64,000 nt of DNA from Microcoleus asticus IPMA8 (GTDB taxonomy: Bacteria > Cyanobacteriota > Cyanobacteriia > Cyanobacteriales > Microcoleaceae), in contig NZ_SRRZ01000002.1 in the NCBI RefSeq assembly GCF_013179805.1, positions 1-64,000 of the forward strand, in the 5' to 3' direction. A program made the position numbers and the translations under genes. Each line of letters begins with the position of its first letter. Position 1 is the stretch's first letter. This document shows, in pieces, positions 24,048-32,645 of this stretch. The notes below the pieces were generated by a model. That model did no database searches and was not told the DNA's origin. It saw only the letters and a list, made by a program, of their open reading frames with translations.

Positions 24048-25764
24048 CAACAAAAGAGATGTATGCAATTACTCGGCCAATGAATTCGACTTTATGCCCG
24101 GTTGAATTGGCAAAAGCTGAGATATTCGAGCAATAACATGGAGGTTATGGACAACAGCGACTCGACGTAAATCGAAGAGATTTTTCCTTTGTCCAAGATA
24201 CCGGGCGCGGTTCCCCTGCCAATGACCAATATGGGCTAAAGAATGTTCAACCGTAGTACGCTTTCTCAAGTCGAGACGACCAGTGGTCGTGGATTGACGC
24301 GCTCGCAACTCTTGCATTAAAGCCTCATCAGGATGAATTGATACACTACGTCCTCTTTTACTATTTGTGCAGTCGGCTCTCAGAGGACAAATTGCACATT
24401 TACTCGGAGGAAAATGAACAACTTTTCCCGGCTCAAATGGGATACTTACTTGATGGGGACAAGTGATTAAATGCCGAACCCAATCTAGGAAAAAGGAATT
24501 TTTATCAAACAGGCCAGAATTTCTGACTGGCCACGACTTGCAAAATATCTTTAATTTCTCATCCCGCTGTATGACCCAATGACTAGATAAATAAGCCCGG
24601 TCAATATGTAGCTCAGTTAGGTGAATATTTTGGAGTCTTAAGTCACGTTCTAGGTCAAGTGTAGCAGCAGATTCGGGAGTATTTGCCCGAGTCAATGCTA
24701 CTGCACAAACCACACCGCTATCTAAATCTTTGAGGATGTGGCGTTTATACCCGTCTATTTTTTGAGATCGGCTTTTCCGTCCATGCCGCATATCTGGGTC
24801 TTCAATAGAAATGCGACGGTCTTTTGCTACCCCTTTGATTAGAGTAGGAACTCCTTGAGAGTCTAACGTCACATTTTGGGATGCAATGACTCGGGCAACG
24901 TTGAGGGTCTCTTGAGCGAGGTCAAACCCCTGACAATGAGACTGACATTGCATCCATTCTTCTACGGAATCTAAGCTTTTTAAGATGATTGAGAGTGCAT
25001 TTTGACGCTCGATTGGATGATCCCAATTTAAATCTAAGGCCGTTTTTAAGCTAGAACTATTCAGGATTGGCGCACCAGCTTCATCGGCAATTTCTGCTGA
25101 CCCCCGCCCCTGTCCAGCAGCTATCACACTCACTGCTTTCCGCAAAGCATGACCCAATAGATTATATGTGTCTTCGACTTTCCCGGCTTCCCATAAAGGT
25201 GAGGAATCTAAGGCCGCTTTGAGTTGAGATGAGCCAAACCCACCTTTTTGTTTGGCAATCTCTACGGTGCGGTCAATTAAACGTTGGTCTAGTTCTTTTT
25301 TAATTAAGCCCTTTCTAAATCTCACCAAAGTGGCTTTGCTAAAAGGGGGAATTTCACACTTGAGACAATCGAGAACTAACTGCCAACGTTGATCCATCAG
25401 CATTTCTTCAATTACTTCATCATCAGAAATGCCTAAGTAGGCTTGCAGAATAATTGCCAAGGCAATTTTTGCAGGAGGAACTGGGCTGTGACCCACGGTG
25501 CTATCTTTAAAGATTGTCGCCAGTTCCTCTTGGAACTCATCATTAAATATCAATGAACGGTTTAGTCGAAGAAACGTGAAGAGCTTGGCTCGTTTAATGC
25601 GTTTGATAATCAACTCTTCATGGTCTGAAAGTTCAATTGGAGGATGCCATAAGGGAGGACGCATAGGTTTTTTCTTTTTTCCTGATGGTGAGAATTTAAC
25701 AGGGTTCTCAATTCAACTATCATATCTACGCAGTTTTGTCAACTTCTAATACTGTACCGACGCC
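24022..25764. mobile_element. IS1182-like insertion sequence
   Basis: A 1743-bp element with perfect terminal inverted repeats of about 29 bp (beginning GGCGTCGGTACAGTATTAGA, left 24022-24050, right 25736-25764). It is flanked on both sides by CTAG (24018-24021 and 25765-25768), read as a 4-bp target duplication; because CTAG is palindromic the exact boundary is ambiguous by up to a few bases. It holds one intact transposase. Perfect repeats and an intact gene suggest recent insertion. Confidence 0.9.
24069..25664 (-). CDS. IS1182-family-like DDE transposase
   Basis: A 531-residue transposase. The N-terminal domain has VPPAKIALAIILQAYLGISD and DQRWQLVLDCL, typical of IS1182/IS4-like enzymes; the catalytic core includes DSSPLWEAGKV (first Asp region), YKRHILKDLDSGVV, ELHIDRAYLSS (second Asp) and the C-terminal RLDLRKRTTVEHSLAHIGHW with the catalytic Glu. 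A cysteine cluster (CPHQV...CAICPLRADC) precedes the Glu. Full length, no frameshift. Exact IS family assignment is from memory. Confidence 0.85.
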   Translation of the reverse strand: MRPPLWHPPIELSDHEELIIKRIKRAKLFTFLRLNRSLIFNDEFQEELATIFKDSTVGHSPVPPAKIALAIILQAYLGISDDEVIEEMLMDQRWQLVLDCLKCEIPPFSKATLVRFRKGLIKKELDQRLIDRTVEIAKQKGGFGSSQLKAALDSSPLWEAGKVEDTYNLLGHALRKAVSVIAAGQGRGSAEIADEAGAPILNSSSLKTALDLNWDHPIERQNALSIILKSLDSVEEWMQCQSHCQGFDLAQETLNVARVIASQNVTLDSQGVPTLIKGVAKDRRISIEDPDMRHGRKSRSQKIDGYKRHILKDLDSGVVCAVALTRANTPESAATLDLERDLRLQNIHLTELHIDRAYLSSHWVIQRDEKLKIFCKSWPVRNSGLFDKNSFFLDWVRHLITCPHQVSIPFEPGKVVHFPPSKCAICPLRADCTNSKRGRSVSIHPDEALMQELRARQSTTTGRLDLRKRTTVEHSLAHIGHWQGNRARYLGQRKNLFDLRRVAVVHNLHVIARISQLLPIQPGIKSNSLAE

Positions 25765-25969
25765 CTAGCTTAAACTAAATTCTACAACCTTTTATTTAGC
25801 AGCACGCAACACAAAACTCTCCTCTACTCCTTGCAGCGGTTCTTAAATCAAATTGCTACAATATTCTTAAGACTCCCCCAGTCCGCCTTCGCGGACTTCG
25901 TTTGTAGAGCATCAGAATTCTATTCGGTGGTATTTAATTAATATCCCACGATTATCGGAGCAAACCGCC

Positions 25970-27151
25970 ATGTCAGACGACTTTTCCTTAGACGAGCTTT
26001 TAAATAGAAGTTACTACGCCTTCAAAGATGCAGAAAATCAAGTGGGACAGTGCAATGTTTTAGTCATCGGCAAAACCGGAGTCGGCAAAAGTACCCTGAT
26101 CAATTCCGTTTTTCGCCAACGCTTAGCAGAAACCGGAGTCGGCCGCCCCATCACTCAAGGCATTCGCCAATATACAAAACCGAATTGCCCAATTACAGTC
26201 TACGATACTCCCGGACTCGAACTCAACGCCGAACAAATTAAAGTTATTCAATTAAACGTTGCTAAACTGATTGAAGACCAAAGACTCCTGCACCCTAAAG
26301 AACACATTCACGTCATTTGGTACTGCATCAATCACAACGCCAATAGAATAGAATCTGTCGAGGAAAACTGGCTAAAAGAAATGGAAGTTAAAGATGTACC
26401 AGTGATTTTAGTGCTGACTCAGACGACATCTAAAAAGCCGAGCGAGTTTTTCAAGCAACTGGAACACATGAATTTGCCAGTCAGTCAAATTATCCCCGTC
26501 ATGGCTGAACCGGAAGAAATTGATGAGGATTATACAGTAAAATCTCACGGTTTAGATAAGTTGGTCGATGCAACTTTTCAACTGCTGCCCGAAGTAGCTA
26601 AAAAAGCTTTTGTTAAAGAACAAATTGCCAATATTGCGCTCAAATCCGATATGGCATTTAAGTATCTAAGTGCTTATGTTGCAGGTTCTGCCATTGTCGG
26701 TGCGACTCCTGTACCGTTTGCTGATGCGCCGATTTTGATGACGATGCAAACGGCAATGATTGCTAATATTACTGTAATTTTTGGGATGCCCTTTGATAAG
26801 GGCTTTATTTCGGCGATGCTGTCTGCTATTAGCGGCACAGGCGGGGTGACTGCTGTTGGCAGAAGTATTGTGACTAATTTGATTAAAATGATTCCTGGTG
26901 CTGGTACTGTTGTCGGCGGTGCTATCTCCGGTGCAACGGCAGCAGCTCTCACGCTTGCCCTCGGTTTGGCTTACATTGAAGTGCTTAAAGCTTATATGAA
27001 AGCTCAAATTAATGGGGAAGAACTTTCTTTGCAGCAGTTAACCAAGATGTTTGTGGAAATGTACAAAGATTATGCTAGTTCTGGGCGTAAAACTTTGAAG
27101 GATGAGCAACAGAATCAACCTAAACCTCCCAATCAAATTAATATTGAGTAA
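25970..27151 (+). CDS. GTPase with DUF697-like membrane C terminus
   Basis: A 393-residue protein. G1 is GKTGVGKSTLINS (about residue 33), G3 is YDTPG, and LVLTQTTSKK is in the place of a degenerate G4. The C-terminal third has hydrophobic, Gly/Ala-rich segments (AYVAGSAIVGATPVPFADAP; GAGTVVGGAISGATAAALTL) as in the DUF697/YcjF-type domain, suggesting membrane association. Related proteins are multi-copy in cyanobacteria, with no assigned role. It stands between the two Uma2 genes. Confidence 0.8.
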   Translation: MSDDFSLDELLNRSYYAFKDAENQVGQCNVLVIGKTGVGKSTLINSVFRQRLAETGVGRPITQGIRQYTKPNCPITVYDTPGLELNAEQIKVIQLNVAKLIEDQRLLHPKEHIHVIWYCINHNANRIESVEENWLKEMEVKDVPVILVLTQTTSKKPSEFFKQLEHMNLPVSQIIPVMAEPEEIDEDYTVKSHGLDKLVDATFQLLPEVAKKAFVKEQIANIALKSDMAFKYLSAYVAGSAIVGATPVPFADAPILMTMQTAMIANITVIFGMPFDKGFISAMLSAISGTGGVTAVGRSIVTNLIKMIPGAGTVVGGAISGATAAALTLALGLAYIEVLKAYMKAQINGEELSLQQLTKMFVEMYKDYASSGRKTLKDEQQNQPKPPNQINIE

Positions 27152-27269
27152 ATTGGGCATGGGGCATAGGGCATAGGGCATAGGTTATTTGTTAGTTCCA
27201 ATTCCCAATTCCCCATTACCAATTGATTGCTACAATATCAGTGAATTCTGCATAAGGAAGTAAATAGCT
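27150..27269. repeat. Tandem GGGCATA heptamers and following spacer
   Basis: Three to four copies of GGGCATA/GGGCATG follow the GTPase stop (about 27156-27184), then an ATTACCAATT-type repeat. No gene is visible. Confidence 0.6.
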
Positions 27270-27809
27270 ATGGTAATGGCAGCGGTTTTATCAGAAAATG
27301 TTTCTCTAGAAGACTTTATGGCTAATCCCCCCGAGTGCATGGAATGGGTGGACGGGCAAATCGCGGAGAAAAATGGCATGACAGTAAAACACAGTCGAAT
27401 CCAATCTAGACTAGATCGTTCTTGGGGAAATTACAAAGATTCTAGCGGACAAGGCGGCGAAGTGTATGTCGAAGTTCCTTGTCATACTGACAGGCGAGTG
27501 CGCCGTGCTGATGTAGCTTATCTGACTCCTGAACTTGTGGCTCAATTTGGCGATGTTTCTACTTTGCCTCAAAGTCCGCCGTTAATTGCTGAAATAGTTT
27601 CTCCTATTGATAGTGCGGAAGAGATTTTTCTTAAAGCACAAGAGTATTTAGATTCGGGTTGTCTGGAAGTTTGGATAGTTTTTCCAGAAAGTCGCTGGAT
27701 ATTGATCGTGACTCAAACTCAAAAGTTAAGCTTTAACCAGGGTTCTACCGTCAGCACTCAGTTAGTGCTGACGGGTTTTAGTGTTGCTGTTGAGGAGTTG
27801 TTGGCTTGA
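27270..27809 (+). CDS. Uma2-family (DUF820) endonuclease-like protein
   Basis: A 179-residue intact paralogue of the broken gene at 23481. It has the PD-(D/E)xK-type core: RRADVAYLTPELV (Asp), PPLIAEIVSP (Glu) and FLKAQEYLDSGCLEVWIVFP. The family is hugely expanded in cyanobacteria and its function is unknown; nuclease activity is inferred from fold. It probably has its own promoter. Confidence 0.88.
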   Translation: MVMAAVLSENVSLEDFMANPPECMEWVDGQIAEKNGMTVKHSRIQSRLDRSWGNYKDSSGQGGEVYVEVPCHTDRRVRRADVAYLTPELVAQFGDVSTLPQSPPLIAEIVSPIDSAEEIFLKAQEYLDSGCLEVWIVFPESRWILIVTQTQKLSFNQGSTVSTQLVLTGFSVAVEELLA

Positions 27810-28048
27810 AGGCAAAAATTAGTTACGTATAAGTGCTTTCTGGCAGAGTTCGCCCGCGATCCTCGTGATAATTTGTGAAACAGTCCTTGACAAAATGCCG
27901 ATCGCCCCAGGCAATTAATAAAAAATTTTAGCAATAAAAAGTGCAGTTGTAAATTTGCACAAAATCACCAACAGCGGTAAAATACTCATTGCTTTGTTTG
28001 CAAATCTAGCGTAAATTCCAATTGGGAATTAAAACGAATAATTGAAAT
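27810..28048. other. Ferredoxin upstream region
   Basis: An AT-rich spacer with no gene. It probably contains the ferredoxin promoter. Confidence 0.4.
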
Positions 28049-28366
28049 ATGTCTAAGACTTACACTGTTGAATTGATCCACCAAGGCTCTACCTATACGG
28101 TTGAAGTGCCGGAAGATAAACAAATTCTGCAGGCGGCCAATGCTGCGGGAATCGATCTGCCGAACTCTTGCAATGCGGGGGTTTGTACTACTTGCGCCGC
28201 TAAAGTTATTGAGGGTGAAGTTGAGCAAGTTGATTGCATGGGCGTTAGTCCCGAACTTCAGGCAGAAGGTTATGTGTTGCTATGCATTGCTTATCCCCGA
28301 TCGAACTTGAAGATAGAAACCGAAAAAGAAGACATTGTGTACGATCGCCAGTTCGGTAAATCCTAG
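28049..28366 (+). CDS. [2Fe-2S] plant-type ferredoxin
   Basis: A 105-residue electron carrier with the cluster ligands Cys41, Cys46, Cys49 (SCNAGVCTTC) and Cys79 (LLCIAYP). The C-terminal extension (EDIVYDRQFGKS) and the loop VDCMGVSPELQAEGY differ from the major photosynthetic PetF and resemble minor cyanobacterial ferredoxins with a QFG ending, such as the Slr0150/Slr1828 types (from memory). Redox partner is not known from context. Confidence 0.92.
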   Translation: MSKTYTVELIHQGSTYTVEVPEDKQILQAANAAGIDLPNSCNAGVCTTCAAKVIEGEVEQVDCMGVSPELQAEGYVLLCIAYPRSNLKIETEKEDIVYDRQFGKS

Positions 28367-28411
28367 GACTAAGCTAAAATTTACCTAAGTACCGATCTCC
28401 GTAAAACCACT

Positions 28412-28615
28412 ATGGATCGCCCGATGACTACCCATTTCATTTCCGCAGAAGTTGACCTCCACGATACCGCCGAAGAATTGCACTCGGCTATTGAAATTGA
28501 ACTGCAAAAGCACGGGGAACCCCTGCGGTGGGCAGTCACAGACGTGGATGTCGATCGGCAAAAGGCTGTGGTAGAAGGCTACGTGCTCGTGGAAGCATCC
28601 CCCGTAACAGTGTGA
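28412..28615 (+). CDS. Small conserved hypothetical protein
   Basis: A 67-residue protein (start could also be the ATG at 28424). MTTHFISAEVDLHDTAEELH, then RWAVTDVDVDRQKAVVEGYV. It looks like a compact alpha/beta fold. Its stop overlaps the GTG start of the next gene (GTGTGA), so the two are translationally coupled. Confidence 0.7.
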   Translation: MDRPMTTHFISAEVDLHDTAEELHSAIEIELQKHGEPLRWAVTDVDVDRQKAVVEGYVLVEASPVTV

Positions 28616-29802
28616 ACCGGCGCCCTTTAACAGTGGTTTTGATAGTCCCCACAGGCGTTGGAGCCTCGATTGGTGGGTTTGCAGGAGATGCGCTGCCCGT
28701 TGCTAGGGCGATCGCCCAAATTTCAGACACCCTGATCACTCACCCCAACGTCCTCAACGGCGCTCAACTTTATTGGCCGATACCTAACGCTCTCTACGTT
28801 GAAGGTTACGCCCTTGACAAATTTGCGGCAGGATGCTGGGGCTTACAACAGGTACATCAAAATCGCATCGGCTTAATCCTAGATGCCGGCATTGAACCAG
28901 ACTTGCAGTTGCGGCACTTGCAAGCCGTTGATGCTGCTAGAGCCACATTAGGTTTGAATATAACGGATTGTGTTTTAACCGATAGCCCCCTGCAAGTAGA
29001 ATTGCGTATTTCCGAATCAGGGGCATCCTGGGGGACTATCGGCAATCCAGACAGTTTATTGCGCGCTGCAGAAAAATTGATCGAACAAGCAAGAGTAGAG
29101 GCGATCGCAGTTGTAGCCAGATTTCCCGACGATGAAGGCAGCCTCGCCCTCGAAAACTACCGCCGCGGCAAAGGAGTTGACCCCCTCGCCGGCGCGGAAG
29201 CTGTCATCAGCCACCTCATCGTCAGGACGTTTAAAATCCCCTGCGCCCACGCCCCCGCGTTGTCTGCGCTTCCCCTCGATCCGCACCTGTCCCCGCGATC
29301 GGCTGCTGAGGAAATCGGCTATACTTTCCTACCTTGCGTCCTTGCCGGCCTCAGCAAAGCTCCCCAATTTGTCACTCCTAGTGTGGGACAGGCATCTTGC
29401 CTGTCGCAGGTATTGGGCGGGCAAGATGCCCGCACGCAGGTATTGGGCGGGCATCTTGCCCGCCCCACAAGAGAGACATTCTATGCAAACAGGCGAGATT
29501 TCGAGTCCCAGGATTTGTGGGCCGATCGAGTCGATGCGGTGGTGATACCCGCCACAGCCTGCGGCGGCAGTGCTATTCTGAGTTTGAGCGGGCGATCGTG
29601 CGTACAAATCATCGCTGTGGGCGACAACAAAACCCAGATGCAGGCGACTCCAGAAAAACTCGGAATCAAAGCTTTGCAGGTAAACTCATATTTAGAGGCG
29701 ATCGGAGTTTTGGTCGCTTTGCGAGCCGGCATCAGTCCAGCTTCCTTGGGTGCAGACATCTCCTCCCTGCCTTGTTTGTCTGACTCAACAAAACAAATTT
29801 AA
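28612..29802 (+). CDS. DUF3326 protein with in-frame repeat insertion
   Basis: About 396 residues from the GTG at 28612 (MNRRPLTVVLIVPTGVGASI), chosen because it overlaps the preceding stop and begins the conserved domain. The body matches DUF3326, a family found in cyanobacteria and plants with no known function (GGFAGDALPVARAIAQISDT; THPNVLNGAQLYWP; CGGSAILSLSGRSCVQIIAV). Between PQFVTPSVG and TRETFYANRR about 30 residues (QASCLSQVLGGQDARTQVLG) come from a repeat read in frame. The final conserved part is intact, so the protein is probably still made. Confidence 0.8.
   Translation: MNRRPLTVVLIVPTGVGASIGGFAGDALPVARAIAQISDTLITHPNVLNGAQLYWPIPNALYVEGYALDKFAAGCWGLQQVHQNRIGLILDAGIEPDLQLRHLQAVDAARATLGLNITDCVLTDSPLQVELRISESGASWGTIGNPDSLLRAAEKLIEQARVEAIAVVARFPDDEGSLALENYRRGKGVDPLAGAEAVISHLIVRTFKIPCAHAPALSALPLDPHLSPRSAAEEIGYTFLPCVLAGLSKAPQFVTPSVGQASCLSQVLGGQDARTQVLGGHLARPTRETFYANRRDFESQDLWADRVDAVVIPATACGGSAILSLSGRSCVQIIAVGDNKTQMQATPEKLGIKALQVNSYLEAIGVLVALRAGISPASLGADISSLPCLSDSTKQI
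29383..29468 (+). repeat. Palindromic GGGCGGGCAAGATGCC repeat inside the DUF3326 gene
   Basis: Three related units (GGGACAGGCATCTTGCCTGTC; CAGGTATTGGGCGGGCAAGA; CAGGTATTGGGCGGGCATCT) with inner complementarity (GGGCGGGCAAGATGCCCGC) insert about 86 bases, leaving the reading frame open. It is a different family from the CCCCTTACCAAGGGG repeats. Confidence 0.8.
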
Positions 29803-29833
29803 AATCTCAAACCTCAAATCTAAAAGTGATTAA

Positions 29834-30427
29834 GTGGCAGAAAAACTTCCCGGAAATCCTGAAATTGAACCCTTGACGCGCACCCAAGTTTTAGTAGCAA
29901 TGGGCGTGACAGCAATTATGTTGCTGGCGGTAGCTAAATTGTGGTTGCTATTTGGATCGGTATCGCTTTTGCCAGTCAAATTGATAGGAATGGACTTGCT
30001 CAAAGGATGTGCGCTCGGACTGGCAATTACAGGCGGCAGTGCGATCGTTTATCACCTCTGGCCCGGTTATCGCCGGAGTGCGGATGTGTACTTGGAAGTA
30101 GTGCTCAAACCTTTGTTTTGGCCTGATTTAATTTGGCTGGGACTGCTGCCGGGACTTAGCGAAGAATTGCTATTTCGAGGGGTGATGCTGTCTGCTTTGG
30201 GATTGAATGTTACCAGTTTAGTTTTATCGAGTTTTTGTTTCGGCATTCTGCACTTGGGAGGCATGGATCAGTGGCCTTATGCTGTTTGGGCAACGGCTGT
30301 CGGATTGCTGTTGGGTTACAGCGTTTTAGCTACTGGGAATTTGTTAGTGCCAATTACGGCTCATATCTGCACGAATTTGATTTCTAGCTGTGTTTGGAAG
30401 TGGGAAAATCATGCGGTGAAGCGGTAG
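29834..30427 (+). CDS. CPBP-family intramembrane metalloprotease
   Basis: A 197-residue membrane protein with about six hydrophobic helices. The CPBP (CAAX protease/bacteriocin-processing) motifs are EELLFRGVMLSALG (catalytic Glu-Glu and Arg), FGILHLGGM (His) and PITAHICTNL (His). Substrates are unknown. GTG start at 29834. Confidence 0.9.
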   Translation: MAEKLPGNPEIEPLTRTQVLVAMGVTAIMLLAVAKLWLLFGSVSLLPVKLIGMDLLKGCALGLAITGGSAIVYHLWPGYRRSADVYLEVVLKPLFWPDLIWLGLLPGLSEELLFRGVMLSALGLNVTSLVLSSFCFGILHLGGMDQWPYAVWATAVGLLLGYSVLATGNLLVPITAHICTNLISSCVWKWENHAVKR

Positions 30428-30778
30428 GATAAATGGATATCGACCATAAACCGGGCGATTGAAATCGCTAACAAGGCGATCGCACAGCCAAAGTCCGATC
30501 GTTTTTTCGCTTGGCTGCAACATCAATGGTGAGGTATTTGCCTGACACATAGCAAGTTCGATGCTCTGTTTGGACTCACAATTTGTTCAACTCCCGATAA
30601 TAGGAATTATGAAAAATCTTCCTACAGTCATGAGGTTGGGTGGAACGAAGTGCAACCCAACCTACTTTTGTTATTTTTGCATAATTTTTCATAATTCCTA
30701 TAAGAGGGAGGATGGAGATTAATTGAGCAATAGGAATCCTACACCAGAATAATCCCGGTGTTTTTAGACCTGGGAGTG
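30428..30778. other. Intergenic region with a MITE-like repeat
   Basis: No gene is visible. The only structure is the inverted-repeat element at 30600-30701, listed separately. Confidence 0.5.
30600..30701. mobile_element. MITE-like element with 18-bp inverted ends
   Basis: Perfect terminal inverted repeats ATAGGAATTATGAAAAAT (30600-30617) and its complement (30684-30701), enclosing an inner AGGTTGGGT...ACCCAACCT palindrome. About 102 bp, non-coding. Confidence 0.75.
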
Positions 30779-31813
30779 TCAAGCAGGTTTCGCCTCGATC
30801 ACACTTACTGGCCCTTTTGTTTCTATCATATTAGTCACTTTAAACCCTGCGGAGGAAAGTAAATGATAAAATTCATCCTTTGTCCGCATGAAAGTACCCC
30901 CCAGAATGAACAAAGTTAAGCTACCCATGCCAATAAATGGCGACATTTTGCCTTCAGGCAACATAAAATCAACAATCATCAGCCGATCTTTAGCTGTCAT
31001 AGCTTGATAGCAATTTTTAAGAATTGTAATAGCATGATCATCTTCCCAATTGAGGAGGACACGAGAGAGTAAGTAAAGATCGCCAGTAGGGGGAACCGCA
31101 TCAAAAAAGCTGCCTCCAACTATTTGACACCTATCTGCAACTCCAGCCACTTCCAAAACCGGATTTGCATCGACAACAACATCTTCGCGATCGAACAAAA
31201 TAGCTTGTAGCTTGGGATTCGCATTCAGAATCACAGCCGTTAGAGTTCCAATTCCCCCTCCAACATCCACAAGTGTCTTAACGTCAGAAAAATCATAAGC
31301 TTCAAGCACCGGAAGCAGCCACTCCCTTGTTGTCTCCTTCATCCACTCATTAAAATTTACTGCCGCATCAGAATTCTGCTTCAAATAGCTATAAAAATTA
31401 GTCTTAAAAGTATGTTCAAATGGAGTTTCTCCAGTCTTTATACCGTAGAGTAAATTCCCCCATCCCTGATAGAGTTCGTCACCCATTCCCAAAACCGTAC
31501 CTCGTAAAGAATCAGAAGTACCCGTTAGGAGATGTTTTCCCAGAGAATTTAATTTAAACTTGTCATTATCTTCGAGAGAAAATACACCAACGCTTACTAG
31601 CATACGCATCAGGTGATAAATACCCTGAGAATTTACACCAGCAGCTTTCGCAAGTTCATCAGTGGTCTTAGAACCCTCACCCAGAATATCTGCAATTTCT
31701 AGTTTTGCCGCTACAAAAAGAGCCTGGGATATTTTAAACCCATACATCATTTCTAGTAGCAATGACGATGACTTTTCGCCTTCTGGTTGTGCATTCTCTG
31801 TATATAAAGTCAT
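30779..31813 (-). CDS. O-methyltransferase (family 2), copy 1
   Basis: A 344-residue enzyme of the hydroxyindole/small-molecule O-methyltransferase family: N-terminal dimerisation/winged-helix domain (LFVAAKLEIADILGEG; GIYHLMRMLVSVGVF) and a C-terminal SAM-binding domain with VDVGGGIGTLTAVIL and LYLLSRVLLNWEDDHAITIL. The general-base His of the family is present in this region only as the Asp/His of EDDHA. It is the last gene of the NRPS/PKS group on this strand, separated from the PKS by a REP-transposase module. A role in methylating an enol of a beta-keto intermediate is inferred from the PKS lacking reductive domains. Confidence 0.85.
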   Translation of the reverse strand: MTLYTENAQPEGEKSSSLLLEMMYGFKISQALFVAAKLEIADILGEGSKTTDELAKAAGVNSQGIYHLMRMLVSVGVFSLEDNDKFKLNSLGKHLLTGTSDSLRGTVLGMGDELYQGWGNLLYGIKTGETPFEHTFKTNFYSYLKQNSDAAVNFNEWMKETTREWLLPVLEAYDFSDVKTLVDVGGGIGTLTAVILNANPKLQAILFDREDVVVDANPVLEVAGVADRCQIVGGSFFDAVPPTGDLYLLSRVLLNWEDDHAITILKNCYQAMTAKDRLMIVDFMLPEGKMSPFIGMGSLTLFILGGTFMRTKDEFYHLLSSAGFKVTNMIETKGPVSVIEAKPA

Positions 31814-31851
31814 AAGTTCTCCTTAAAAAATCATCTATTTAAAAATTGCAG

Positions 31852-31930
31852 AGGTAAGTAGTTGGGCTTCAACCCTCTTAAAAAGTACGTAGTTGGGCTT
31901 CAGCCCTCTTAATGCGCCCAAGCGGTAAGT
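31852..31930. repeat. REP-like repeats, left of RAYT
   Basis: Two copies of GTAAGTAGTTGGGCTTCA-type sequence followed by CCCTCTT (GGGCTTCAGCCC is palindromic). The same unit occurs on the other side of the transposase gene. Confidence 0.8.
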
Positions 31931-31933
31931 ACC

Positions 31934-32527
31934 TTAATCATCCCATCCTTTTCCATAATCTCTTACCGGATATTCTACCCATGCACTTCTTAGCCACTCT
32001 CTTCCATGATACTCTAAATACCAATGTACGCTACTTGCTGACCAATCATAAGGAGATTTTGCCCAGCCATGTTTGACAGGATTGTAATGGATATAATTAA
32101 TGGTGGTATAATAATGTCTTTCCGAACGAATAGCGCGATCGCTAAACGAATGCCACATTTTACCTGTAAGATTCTCCTCAAGATTCCATTGTCGAGCTAA
32201 CGGGCCGTGAATGGAACGAAAGAGTACACTTAAGTGTGACATATTAATATGATGCACTAAGAGATGATAATGATTTGGTAAAACTCCCCAAGCATTAATT
32301 TCTATACCATTTGAAATAAAAGTATCAAAAATTATATCTAAAAGTTGCTGACGGCGTTCCTGAGTATTAATGCGAGATTTATGCTCAAAACAACTAACTG
32401 TAAGATGGTAAAATTCAGAATCTTGCACTGGATGAGGTGGAGAATGAGCAGGATATCCCTTAGCCAACCTTTGATTGACAAGTTGCACCCGTCCTTCTAG
32501 TGTCAATAATTTACGATATTCATACAT
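31934..32527 (-). CDS. REP-associated tyrosine transposase (RAYT)
   Basis: A 197-residue single-strand transposase of the Y1/HUH type: NHYHLLVHH is the metal-binding HUH motif, and INYIHYNPVKHGW contains the catalytic Tyr. Length and motifs fit RAYT proteins, which mobilise REP palindromes. It is flanked on both sides by REP-like units within 5 bases of its ends. It has inserted between the PKS and an O-methyltransferase gene, possibly splitting their operon. Confidence 0.88.
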   Translation of the reverse strand: MYEYRKLLTLEGRVQLVNQRLAKGYPAHSPPHPVQDSEFYHLTVSCFEHKSRINTQERRQQLLDIIFDTFISNGIEINAWGVLPNHYHLLVHHINMSHLSVLFRSIHGPLARQWNLEENLTGKMWHSFSDRAIRSERHYYTTINYIHYNPVKHGWAKSPYDWSASSVHWYLEYHGREWLRSAWVEYPVRDYGKGWDD

Positions 32528-32529
32528 AA

Positions 32530-32645
32530 AGGTAAGTAGTTGGGCTTTAGCCCTCTTTAAAAAGTAAGTAATAGGGCTGAAGCCCTCTTTAAAAAATACG
32601 TAATTGGGCTTCAGCCATAAGAGGGCTGAAGCCCAACTACTTACC
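32530..32645. repeat. REP-like repeats, right of RAYT
   Basis: Four units of the GTAAGTAGTTGGGCTTTAGC type in both orientations, the last two forming a long hairpin (AATTGGGCTTCAGCC / GGGCTGAAGCCCAACT). The array touches the stop codon of the PKS gene. Confidence 0.8.
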
